Of a DNA stretch of 64,000 nucleotides, positions 1 to 7,689 are shown in pieces. The stretch spans positions 1 through 64,000 of the forward strand of contig NZ_BMWH01000021.1 of the NCBI RefSeq assembly GCF_014651135.1. The letters are read 5' to 3'. Made by a program: the position numbers and the translations under genes. The stretch comes from Streptomyces echinoruber. GTDB lineage: Bacteria > Actinomycetota > Actinomycetes > Streptomycetales > Streptomycetaceae. Every line of letters starts with the position of its first letter. The first letter of the stretch is position 1. A model generated the notes under the pieces. That model made no database searches, was not told the DNA's origin, and saw only the letters and a program-made list of their open reading frames with translations.

Positions 1-332
1 TTTCCCTTCGGTGTTTCCGACTCTATCAGATCTTTTCTCGACCTGATCCCCAGTCAGCGGGGTTTGCCTTCCCGGCCGTTGGGCCGTTCCGACGTGTTCC
101 ACCTTAGCGGACTCCCCCCGCGATTCCAAAATCGCTCCGAATCGCTGTGCGGGAATTGAATTCGGGCACGCCGAATTCGACCCCCTGGGAGAGGAGATCT
201 TGCTGAGGTTGGGATGCCGCACGAGCGGCGGAAGGTGTGCCGCGGAAGCCTCCGGCTCCCGACAACCCGAAGAACCCTACGGATCAGGGCGGGGCATGTC
301 AAGCGATCGGTGTCAAGATCTTTTCCGGGAGG
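1..332. other. non-coding stretch at window edge
   Basis: No convincing gene is seen. The first 170 bases are clearly less GC-rich than the rest of the window and no frame shows Streptomyces codon bias. It lies downstream of the marR gene and may hold that gene's terminator and the control region of a gene outside the window. Confidence 0.4.
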
Positions 333-881
333 TCAGTCGAGGTCGTTGAGGCGGCCGCCGGCGTCCGGCTGGGCGTGTTCGACGCGGCGGAGGAGGCGGG
401 TCAGGACCTCGCCGAGGGCGGTGCGCTCCTCGGGGGAGAGGTCCTGGAGGAGGTCCTCCTCGAAGACGGTGGCGAGGCGCATGGCCTCGAGCCACTTCTC
501 GCGGCCCTCGGGGGTCAGTTCGACGATGACGCGGACGCGGTTGGTCTCGTCGCGCTCCCGGGTGACGAGACCCTCGGCGACCATGCGGTCGATGCGGTGG
601 GTCATGGCGGCCGGGGTGAGGCCGAGGCGCTTGGCGAGGTCGCCGGGGCCCATGCGGTAGGGGGCGCCGGAGAGGACGAGGGCCTTGAGGACCTCCCATT
701 CGGCGTTGCTGATGCCGAGGGCGGCGGTCTGGCGGCTGTAGGCGACGTTCATCCGGCGGTTCAGGCGGGACAGGGCCGACACGATCTTCTCGACCTGCGG
801 GTCGAGGTCCTGGAACTCGCGCTGGTAAGCGGCGATCTGTTCTTCGAGGGTCGGCTCGCTGACGCCGGGTGTGTCGGCCAT
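333..881 (-). CDS. MarR family transcriptional regulator
   Basis: A 182-residue winged-helix regulator of the usual MarR length. The N-terminal helix used for dimerisation is followed by the DNA-binding core at about residues 55-140, where GDLAKRLGLTPAAMTHRIDR is the recognition helix region and TRERDETNRVRVIVELTPEG is the wing. It is transcribed away from an MFS transporter gene whose start is about 220 bp off. The shared spacer carries tandem TTTAGCTTCGAAG repeats that look like its operator. By analogy with other MarR/MFS pairs it probably represses itself and the transporter until a small ligand binds; the ligand cannot be read from the sequence. The ATG start leaves a 180-residue protein that matches the family. 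Confidence 0.93.
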   Translation of the reverse strand: MADTPGVSEPTLEEQIAAYQREFQDLDPQVEKIVSALSRLNRRMNVAYSRQTAALGISNAEWEVLKALVLSGAPYRMGPGDLAKRLGLTPAAMTHRIDRMVAEGLVTRERDETNRVRVIVELTPEGREKWLEAMRLATVFEEDLLQDLSPEERTALGEVLTRLLRRVEHAQPDAGGRLNDLD

Positions 882-934
882 GTGCGCAGTATCGCACGGG
901 GTGGATTGGCATTGAAGTCCTTCGATCTGTACTC

Positions 935-960
935 TTTAGCTTCGAAGTTTAGCTTCGAAG
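935..960. promoter_or_regulatory. probable MarR operator (two 13-bp repeats)
   Basis: Two exact tandem copies of TTTAGCTTCGAAG, at 935-947 and 948-960. Each contains the palindrome CTTCGAAG. They sit between the divergent marR and MFS genes, 54 bp from the marR start codon. MarR dimers bind palindromes of this size; assignment to this regulator is inference from position. Confidence 0.6.
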
Positions 961-990
961 TCTTCATGTCTAACGTCTGACGTCCCACGT

Positions 991-1020
991 CTACCGACTA
1001 CCGACTACCGACTACCGACT
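991..1020. repeat. 7-bp tandem repeat CTACCGA
   Basis: Four and a fraction copies of a 7-bp unit in the marR/MFS spacer, close to the transporter start. Related short direct repeats (GTAGCAACCC, CTAGCAACCC) follow at 1038-1062. No function is known to me. Confidence 0.8.
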
Positions 1021-1099
1021 GACGTCCGACGTCTTCCCGTAGCAACCCCTAGCAACCCGTAGCAAGCAGCAGAGGCAGTAAAGGCAGGTGAACGTGACC

Positions 1100-2392
1100 A
1101 TGGCGATGGGCGCAGCGATGCGCCGGATCCACATGGGCAACGCACTCAGCGCGTTCGGGCTCGGTTTCACCGTCCCGTATCTGTATGTCTACGTCGCGCA
1201 GGTGCGGGGTCTGGGTGCCGTGACGGCGGGCTCGGTGCTCGCCGTCTTCGCCGTGGCCGCGCTGGTGGTGCTGCCGTTCGCCGGACGGGCCATCGTCCGG
1301 CGGGGTCCGCTGCCGGTCCTGCTCGCCGCGCTGGTCGCCGCCGCGCTGGGCGCGCTGTGCCTGGGCGTCTCGGCGCACGCGGCGACCGTGCTGGGGTCCG
1401 CCGCGGTGCTCGGGGCGGGGCAGGCCGTGATGCAGCCGGCGCTGGCGACGATGATCGTGGAGTGCTCGTCGGCGGAGACGCGGTCGCGGGCGTTCGCGGT
1501 GCAGTTCTTCCTGCAGAACCTCGGGCTCGGGATCGGGGGGCTCATCGGCGGGCACCTCGTCGACGCCGGCAGTGCGGCGTCGTTCACGCTGCTGTTCGCG
1601 ATCGAGGCGGCCGTCTTCATGGCGCTGGTCGTGGTGATGGCGACCGTGCGGATGCCGTACGCGCCGCGGGTTCAGGACGCGCCGTCGCAGGCGGGCCGAG
1701 CCGCCGGGCGGGCAAGCCGGCGGCGGCTGCTGGCGGACCGGGCCATGGTGCGGCTGTGCGTACTGGGGTTCGTGCTGTTCTTCGCCTGCTACGGGCAGTT
1801 CGAGTCGGGGCTGAGCGCGTACGGGGTGGAGGCGGCCGGCATCTCCCCATCTGCGCTCGGGACGGCGCTGGCCGCCAACACCGGGATGATCGTGGTCGCG
1901 CAGTTCCTGGTGCTGCGGTTCGTCGAGCGCCGGCGGCGGTCCCGGGTGATCGCCGGTGTGGGGCTGGTCTGGGCCGTGGCGTGGCTGGCGGCCGGGTACG
2001 CCGGGCTGGGGCACGCCGGGCAGACGATGGCCACGGCGGCGTTCGTGTCGACGTACGCGCTGTTCGGGCTGGGTGAGGTGATGCTGTCGCCGACGCTCGC
2101 CCCGCTGGTGGCCGATCTGGCGCCGGAGGGGATGGCGGGGCAGTACAACTCCGCGTTCGCCCTGGTCAAGCAGTTGGCGCTGGCGGTGGGCCCGGCGGTG
2201 GGCGGGCCCATGGCGGCGGCCTGGCACGCGCCGTACGTGGCGACGTTCCTCGGGTTCTCGCTGGGGATCTCCGTGCTCGCGGTGCGGCTGGGGCGGGAAC
2301 TGACGGACGCGCAGGACCGGCCGTGGGCGGCGAGGAACCGGGTGGTGGCCCGGGGCGGGGCGCCGGCGGAGCCGCTGTCGAGGCAGGCGTAA
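1100..2392 (+). CDS. MFS transporter
   Basis: A single-subunit secondary transporter of about 430 residues with around 12 hydrophobic segments, the standard MFS size. The N-terminal half starts MGNALSAFGLGFTVPYLYVY; the loop after helix 2 is short and basic. The central loop (about residue 200) is Arg-rich and cytoplasmic (QAGRAAGRASRRR). ATG at 1100 has AGGTGA eight bases upstream; GTG codons at 1088 and 1094 are in frame and possible. It is divergent from marR and probably under its control, which suggests a drug or metabolite exporter. The substrate is unknown. Confidence 0.9.
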   Translation: MAMGAAMRRIHMGNALSAFGLGFTVPYLYVYVAQVRGLGAVTAGSVLAVFAVAALVVLPFAGRAIVRRGPLPVLLAALVAAALGALCLGVSAHAATVLGSAAVLGAGQAVMQPALATMIVECSSAETRSRAFAVQFFLQNLGLGIGGLIGGHLVDAGSAASFTLLFAIEAAVFMALVVVMATVRMPYAPRVQDAPSQAGRAAGRASRRRLLADRAMVRLCVLGFVLFFACYGQFESGLSAYGVEAAGISPSALGTALAANTGMIVVAQFLVLRFVERRRRSRVIAGVGLVWAVAWLAAGYAGLGHAGQTMATAAFVSTYALFGLGEVMLSPTLAPLVADLAPEGMAGQYNSAFALVKQLALAVGPAVGGPMAAAWHAPYVATFLGFSLGISVLAVRLGRELTDAQDRPWAARNRVVARGGAPAEPLSRQA

Positions 2393-2407
2393 GAGCTGCC
2401 CTGGCCG

Positions 2408-2450
2408 GTGCTGCCGCGCCCGTCCGGCGCCGCTACGGGCGCGGCAGCAC
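2408..2450. terminator. bidirectional hairpin terminator
   Basis: A perfect 16-bp stem (arms 2408-2423 and 2435-2450) with an 11-nt loop lies between the convergent MFS and phosphatase genes. The right arm runs into the last five codons of the phosphatase gene, so the stop codon sits in the loop. Confidence 0.75.
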
Positions 2451-4106
2451 GAACTCGCACCACACCGCCTTCCCGCCGCCCGGTGTCCTGCGGGACCCCC
2501 AGTGGGAGGCGATGGTCGCGACGATGGAGATGCCGCGGCCGGACTCGTCGCCGGGTTCGGCGCGGCGGCGCCGCGGGAGATGGTCGTCGCCGTCGGTGAC
2601 CTCGATGATGAGGCGGCGGTCGGTGCGGCGCAGGCGCAGCCGCATGGGGGGTGTGCCGTGCTGGAGGGAGTTGGCGACCAGTTCGCTCGCGGCCAGCACG
2701 CCGAGGTCGTGCAGGTCCGGGGGGAAGCGCCAGCTGGTGAGGACGCCGGAGGCGAAGGCGCGGGCGCGGGGGGCGGCCTCCATGCCGCCGAGGAGTTCCA
2801 GGGCGGCGTTGCGGAACAGTTCGCCGTCGGCGCCGGTGCGGGCGGGCTGCTGCAGGACGAGGACGGCGACGTCGTCGTCGTGGTCGGCGGTGACGCCCGC
2901 CGAGCGGACCAGGCGGTCGCAGATGACCTGCGGGGTGCCGGTGGCGCCGGCCAGGGCGTCCGCCAGGGCGGCGATGCCCTCGTCGAGGTCGGCGTCGCGG
3001 CGTTCGACGAGGCCGTCGGTGTAGAGGACGGCGGTGGCGCCGGGGCCGAGCGGGACGGAGCCGGAGGCGTGCATCCAGCCGCAGGTGCCGAGCGGGGGGC
3101 CGGTGGGTTCGTCGGCGCGCTGGACGGTGCCGTCCGCGTCGCGGACGAGGATCGGCAGGTGGCCGGCGGAGGCGTAGACGAGCCGGCCCTCGTTGGGGTC
3201 GTGGACGGCGTAGACGCAGGTGGCGATCTGGTGGGGGTCGATCTCGCCGGCGAGGCCGTCGAGGAGCTGGAGCACCTCGTGCGGGGGAAGGTCGAGGCGG
3301 GCGTAGGCGCGTACGGCCGTACGGAGCTGGCCCATGACCGCGGCGGCCCGTACGCCCCGGCCCATCACGTCGCCGATGACGAGGGCGGTGCGGCCGCCGC
3401 CGAGGGTGATGACGTCGTACCAGTCGCCGCCGACGGCGGTCTCCGTGCCGCCGGGGTGGTAGGTGGCGGCGATGCGCAGGTCGTCGGGCTGCTCCAACTG
3501 CTGGGGGAGGAGGGAGCGCTGGAGGGTGACGGCGGTTTCGCGCTGGCGGCGTTCGCTGGCGCGGAGGCGTTCGGCGGCCTCGGCGTGGTCGGTGACGTCG
3601 GTGGCGAACACCAGCACGCCGCCGTCGCCCCGGGTGCCCTCGGCCACGGGGGTGCAGGTGAAGGTGTAGGAGCGGCCGTCGGGGGCCTTGCGGGACTTCA
3701 GGGTGCGGGGCCGGGCGCTGCGCAGGACCTGGTCCAGGAGCTGTAGGAGGCCCAGTTCGGCGAGTTCGGGCAGGGCCTCGCGGGCGGGTTCGCCCAGGGC
3801 GCGCGGGCCGAACGCCTGGGTGTAGGCGTCGTTGACGTAGGCGACGCGGTGGTCGGGGCCGTGGACCAGGGCGACGAGGGCGGGGACGCGGTCGAGGACC
3901 TCGCGCGCGGGCAACTCGTCGACGGCGGGCAGGGCGGGCCTGCCGTCGACGAGGTGCTCGGCGCGGACCGCGGGGACGGCGCCGTCCTGGCGCCGGTCGG
4001 GGGCGGTGGTCTGCGCGGTACGGGCCGCGATGCGGGCCGCGGTGCGGCGCTGCGTTCCGGGGAGCCGGGCGCTCCAGCGCGTGAAGTTCACGAATCCTTG
4101 CCTCAT
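2433..4106 (-). CDS. PAS / SpoIIE-type PP2C phosphatase with HATPase domain
   Basis: A 557-residue cytoplasmic signalling protein. A PAS domain (about 75-185, VNDAYTQAFGPRAL) is followed by a short coiled linker, a PP2C SpoIIE phosphatase domain with GGDWYDV, GDVMGRG, YTDGLVERRD and DDDVAVLV metal-binding motifs, and a C-terminal anti-sigma-type HATPase domain with N-box ELVANSLQHG and G-box GRGISIV. This Streptomyces architecture typically dephosphorylates anti-anti-sigma factors, and the HATPase domain can phosphorylate or bind partners. I chose the ATG with GAAGG eight bases upstream; the frame stays open 188 codons further upstream but only as Pro/Arg-rich repeat translation. No partner genes are adjacent. 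Confidence 0.92.
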   Translation of the reverse strand: MRQGFVNFTRWSARLPGTQRRTAARIAARTAQTTAPDRRQDGAVPAVRAEHLVDGRPALPAVDELPAREVLDRVPALVALVHGPDHRVAYVNDAYTQAFGPRALGEPAREALPELAELGLLQLLDQVLRSARPRTLKSRKAPDGRSYTFTCTPVAEGTRGDGGVLVFATDVTDHAEAAERLRASERRQRETAVTLQRSLLPQQLEQPDDLRIAATYHPGGTETAVGGDWYDVITLGGGRTALVIGDVMGRGVRAAAVMGQLRTAVRAYARLDLPPHEVLQLLDGLAGEIDPHQIATCVYAVHDPNEGRLVYASAGHLPILVRDADGTVQRADEPTGPPLGTCGWMHASGSVPLGPGATAVLYTDGLVERRDADLDEGIAALADALAGATGTPQVICDRLVRSAGVTADHDDDVAVLVLQQPARTGADGELFRNAALELLGGMEAAPRARAFASGVLTSWRFPPDLHDLGVLAASELVANSLQHGTPPMRLRLRRTDRRLIIEVTDGDDHLPRRRRAEPGDESGRGISIVATIASHWGSRRTPGGGKAVWCEFVLPRP

Positions 4107-4220
4107 GTCGTCGCCTTCGGCCGGCTCCGGGCGGGGGTGGCCGGCGGGGTCGCGGTCGTCCCGTGCGTCCCGCGTATCCGGTGGTGTGCGAGGGGGGTGC
4201 GGGACGGTGCGGTGCCCGGG

Positions 4221-4314
4221 CCGCGGTGGCGGCGAATGGGGCGGGGGCCGCGGTGGCGGCGAATGGGGCGGGGGCCGCGGTGGCGGCACGTGGGGCGGGG
4301 GCCGCGGTGGCGGC
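4221..4314. repeat. 27-bp tandem repeat upstream of phosphatase gene
   Basis: Three copies of a 27-bp G-rich unit (4234, 4261, 4288) preceded by a half copy. They lie in the 427-bp spacer between the NADH dehydrogenase and phosphatase genes, in what would be the phosphatase promoter or leader region. The unit is a multiple of three and keeps a Pro/His frame open, but no start signal supports coding. Confidence 0.85.
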
Positions 4315-4420
4315 GTGGTCGGCGGAGGTGACGGGGCCTGGTCTGGGGAGTGTTGCCCAAGGGGTGCGGCACTGTGGGACAGCCTCGTGGGTGCTGGAGC
4401 GGGCGGGTGCCCGCTCGCGG

Positions 4421-4465
4421 TGGTGGACCAGTGCGGTGGTGGACCAGTGCGGTGGTGGACCAGTC
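4421..4465. repeat. 16-bp tandem repeat TGGTGGACCAGTGCGG
   Basis: Nearly three copies of a 16-bp unit (4421, 4437, 4453), in the same spacer and about 60 bp from the 3' end of the NADH dehydrogenase gene. Each unit contains the short palindrome TGGACCA. Function unknown. Confidence 0.75.
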
Positions 4466-4533
4466 TGGCAGGGCGGTCGTCCGGGTCGGCACCCGTCAGA
4501 CGCCCGGGCCGGCGACGGAGTTCCTCGCTCCGG

Positions 4534-5898
4534 TCAGGACGACCCCTTCGGGTCGTCGGGATGTTTCCCTCCGGCCGCCAGTTCGAATTCGGCCCGCGGG
4601 TGTTCGAGTGAGCCGAGCGAGACGATCTCGCGCTTGAAGAGCCCCGCGAGGGTCCATTCGGCCAGTACACGGGCCTTGCGGTTGACGGTGGGCACCCTGC
4701 TGAGGTGGTAGACGCGGTGCATGAACCACGCAGGGTAGCCCTTCAGCCTGCGCCCGTAGACCTGTGCGACACCCTTGTGCAGTCCCAGGGAGGCGACGGA
4801 GCCGGCGTACTTGTGCGCGTACGTCTCCAGGGGCTCGCCGCGCAGGGAGTGGACGAGGTTGTCGGCGAGGACGCGGGCCTGGCGGACGGCGTGCTGGGCG
4901 TTGGGGACGCACTCGGCGCCGGGCCGGCCGGCGGTGAGGTCGGGGACGGCGGCGGCGTCGCCGGCGGCCCACACGTGCTCGACGCCGTCGACGGTGAGTT
5001 CGGCGGTGCACCGGAGGCGGCCGCGCCCGGTGAGCGGCAGGCCGGTGGCGGCGACGAGCGGGTGGGGTTTGACGCCGGCGGTCCACACGACCGTACGGGT
5101 GGGGAAGCGCTGGCCGTCGCTGAGGACGGCGACGCGGTCCGCGCAGGACTCCAGGCGGGTTTCGAGGAGGACCTGGATGTTGCGGCGGCGCAGCTGGGTG
5201 ACGGTGTAGCGGCCCAGCTCGGGGCCGACCTCCGGCAGGATGCGGTCGGTGGCCTCGACGAGGACCCACTTCATGTCCTCGCGCGTGACGTTGTGGTAGT
5301 GGCGCACGGCGTAACTGGCCATGTCCTCCAGCTCGGCGAGCGCCTCGACGCCGGCGTAGCCGCCGCCGACGAAGACGAAGGTGAGGGCGGCGTCGCGGAC
5401 GGCGGGGTCGCGGGTGGAGGAGGCGATGTCGAGCTGCTCCAGGACGTGGTTGCGCAGGCCGATGGCCTCCTCGACGGTCTTGAAGCCGATGCCGTGGTCG
5501 GCCAGGCCGGGGATGGGCAGGGTGCGCGAGACGGAGCCGGGGGCGAGGACGAGTTCGTCGTAGGTGATCCGTTCGTCCGGCGCGCCCTTCTCCCGGGTGG
5601 CGAGGGTGGTGACGGTGGCGGTGCGCGCGGCGTGGTCGATCGTCCGCACCTCGCCGATGAGGATGCGGCACTGGCGCAGGACGCGGCGCAGGGGGACGAC
5701 GACGTGGCGCGGGGAGATGTTGCCCGCGGCGGCCTCGGGCAGGAACGGCTGGTACGTCATGTACGGGTCGGGTGTGACGACCGTGATCTCCAGCTCGCCG
5801 CGCCGGAGTTCCTGTCTCATCCGCTGCTGCAGACGCAGGGCCGTGTACATCCCGACGTAGCCGCCGCCGACAACGAGAATGCGCGCACGTTCCTTCAC
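4534..5898 (-). CDS. ndh: type II NADH dehydrogenase (NDH-2)
   Basis: FAD-dependent, non-proton-pumping NADH:quinone oxidoreductase of about 454 residues, peripheral on the inner face of the membrane. It has an N-terminal dinucleotide fold ILVVGGGYVGMYTA, a second GxGxxG fold for NADH (FVFVGGGYAGVEALAEL) at about residue 180, and the flavin motif VWAAGDAAAVPDL near residue 310. The C-terminal amphipathic end fits membrane association. I place the start at a GTG just before KERARIL. GGGAGG directly abuts this codon, so initiation a few codons upstream (the frame is open to 6060) or leaderless initiation cannot be excluded. It is divergent from atrA. Confidence 0.92.
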   Translation of the reverse strand: MKERARILVVGGGYVGMYTALRLQQRMRQELRRGELEITVVTPDPYMTYQPFLPEAAAGNISPRHVVVPLRRVLRQCRILIGEVRTIDHAARTATVTTLATREKGAPDERITYDELVLAPGSVSRTLPIPGLADHGIGFKTVEEAIGLRNHVLEQLDIASSTRDPAVRDAALTFVFVGGGYAGVEALAELEDMASYAVRHYHNVTREDMKWVLVEATDRILPEVGPELGRYTVTQLRRRNIQVLLETRLESCADRVAVLSDGQRFPTRTVVWTAGVKPHPLVAATGLPLTGRGRLRCTAELTVDGVEHVWAAGDAAAVPDLTAGRPGAECVPNAQHAVRQARVLADNLVHSLRGEPLETYAHKYAGSVASLGLHKGVAQVYGRRLKGYPAWFMHRVYHLSRVPTVNRKARVLAEWTLAGLFKREIVSLGSLEHPRAEFELAAGGKHPDDPKGSS

Positions 5899-6328
5899 CC
5901 TCCCATGACGCACCCGGCACGGGTGTTTGTCCACAGGCCCGACGGTTCGTATGACCGGTGGCCGAAGCGGCCAAGACGTGGCCGAAAAGCGGGGGTGCAC
6001 GGCGTCTCCGCAGGTCGGAGGGGGTGTGCGGGAATCTTCAAGGGGGTCGAATCGGGGCATATGCGACTCGTGCTCCGATCGGGGGGCGCTCCGTGCGGAA
6101 CCTTCCCCTTCTGAATTGACTGCCTCTCAACTATGTTCTGTCCCGACGGGGTGTGGGGGGACGTACTCGACGGGTTCCGCGCAGTCCCGGCGCCTGCGGA
6201 TCCTGGGCGCCGGTGCTTCCGGAGTCGTGGGGGCGGCTCTGCTCGTGGGCCGGACCTGTTCCGCACTCCGGGTTTTTTCTGGCGGGGAGAGTCTCCGGGG
6301 GGAGACGTCGTCAACCGGGGGATCATTC
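5899..6328. other. ndh/atrA divergent control region
   Basis: 430 bp without a gene between the two divergent starts. It holds an AT-richer core at about 6110-6140 (TTGACT, TATGTT) that could be promoter sequence, but spacing is not canonical and I assign no promoter. Inference: AtrA may bind here to control itself and ndh. Confidence 0.5.
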
Positions 6329-7267
6329 ATGCATATTCAGGACTCACGATGGTCGGCCGCGCCTGCCGCGCCTGCCGCGTCCGCCGTCGCGCCCAAGGGT
6401 GCGGCGCCGGCCGCGGCGGCGGGGAACGGACGCCGGGAGGCAGGGCGGTCGACTCCGCTGCGGGTGGATGCGCAGCGCAACCTGGAGCACGTGCTGCGGG
6501 CGGCGCGCGAGGTCTTCGGCGAGCTGGGCTACGGCGCGCCGATGGAGGACGTGGCGCGGCGCGCGCGGGTCGGCGTCGGCACGGTCTACCGGCGCTTCCC
6601 GAGCAAGGACGTGCTGGTGCGGCGGATAGCCGAGGAGGAGACGTCCCGGCTGACCGAGCAGGCGCGGGCCGCTCTGGGGCAGGAGGACGAGCCGTGGTCG
6701 GCGCTGTCGCGCTTCCTGCGCACCTCGGTGGCCTCGGGCGCCGGGCGGCTGCTGCCGCCGCAGGTGCTGCGGGTCGGGGTGCCGGAGAACGCCGCCGGGC
6801 CGGGCGGTACGGCGGGCGGGGTCACCGGGGCGGGTACGGCGGCCGGTGCGGGTACGGCGGCCGCGGCCGGCGTCGCCGGGGCGGCTCCGGGTGCGGCGGG
6901 CGCCGGGCCGGGGGCGGTCGAGGCGCGGGTGCCGCAGCAGCGGACCCAGCCGGGGCCCGGAGAGCTGCGGCTGGTGCCCGACGAGGGCGGCGCGGGCGCG
7001 GTGCCGGCGGGCGCGGTGCCGGCGGGCGCGGTGCCGGCGGGTGCGGTGCGGGACGACGCCGGGGCGGCGGAGCTGCTGGAGGTCGTGGGTCGGCTCGTGG
7101 AGCGGGCGCGCGCGGCCGGGGAGCTGCGGCCGGACGTGTCGGTGTCGGACGTGCTGCTGGTGATCGCCACGGCGGCGCCCTCCCTGCCGGACCCGGCGCA
7201 GCAGGCGGCCGCGTCGGCACGGTTGCTGGACATCCTGCTGGAGGGGCTGCGGTCCCGGTCGGGCTGA
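6329..7267 (+). CDS. atrA: TetR family regulator AtrA
   Basis: 312-residue TetR-family DNA-binding protein. The helix-turn-helix at about residues 60-110 (PMEDVARRARVGVGTVYRRF, then PSKDVLVRRI) is preceded by an Ala-rich tail starting MHIQDSRWSAA, which I recognise as the AtrA N-terminus. In S. coelicolor AtrA activates actII-ORF4 (actinorhodin), and in S. griseus strR; that is known of the family, not shown here. The ligand-binding half carries an Ala/Gly/Pro-rich insertion (about 155-250) with a repeated AGAVP unit, which looks like strain-specific expansion. The ATG follows a weak GGGG element. A hairpin terminator follows the stop. Confidence 0.93.
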   Translation: MHIQDSRWSAAPAAPAASAVAPKGAAPAAAAGNGRREAGRSTPLRVDAQRNLEHVLRAAREVFGELGYGAPMEDVARRARVGVGTVYRRFPSKDVLVRRIAEEETSRLTEQARAALGQEDEPWSALSRFLRTSVASGAGRLLPPQVLRVGVPENAAGPGGTAGGVTGAGTAAGAGTAAAAGVAGAAPGAAGAGPGAVEARVPQQRTQPGPGELRLVPDEGGAGAVPAGAVPAGAVPAGAVRDDAGAAELLEVVGRLVERARAAGELRPDVSVSDVLLVIATAAPSLPDPAQQAAASARLLDILLEGLRSRSG

Positions 7268-7283
7268 GCAGGCGGGGGCTGCG

Positions 7284-7311
7284 GTCCCTGCCGAGGGGAG
7301 TCGGCAGGGAC
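7284..7311 (+). terminator. hairpin terminator after atrA
   Basis: Perfect 11-bp stem GTCCCTGCCGA / TCGGCAGGGAC with a 6-nt loop, 17 bp after the atrA stop codon. No T-run follows, as is usual in Streptomyces. Confidence 0.75.
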
Positions 7312-7494
7312 TGTGGTCCCGGCCGAGCGGAGTTGGCGCCGTGGGGCGCCGCGGGATGGGGGCGCCGTGACGCGGGGTGTCGCGGCGCCCGCGCACCGGT
7401 GACGGCGGGCCCGCGCCGGGTGTTCCGGAGCCGGGGTGTTCCGGGCCGGGCGCGGGTAAGTCCGTTCGTTCGGCGCGCGGCCGGTGTCCCTTCC

Positions 7495-7559
7495 CCGGAC
7501 GGGTGAGGATGCTCCTTTCCGAACGGGTGACGGTGTTTCCTCCCCGAACGGGTGACGGC
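7495..7559. repeat. three direct repeats ahead of sigma gene
   Basis: Units starting at 7495, 7519 and 7544 share CCGAACGGGTGACGG (first copy with two changes). The 24/25-bp period is a little over two helical turns. They lie 130-195 bp upstream of the sigma-factor start in the 422-bp spacer after atrA, which otherwise holds no gene. Confidence 0.7.
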
Positions 7560-7689
7560 CGGTACCGCGTTCCGCCAAGTCCCCTCGGACGAGTGGATGA
7601 GGCGTTCTGTGCACTCCCGCCCCTCGGCCGCTGTGGCAGTCTGACCTGGTGTTCGGTACCGGTAGGGCAGGCGGCGAGGGCTTTCCGCG

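Noticed and set aside
54..302. 82-codon minus-strand frame at the window start
   Set aside because: Low-GC stretch without Streptomyces codon bias or ribosome-binding site.
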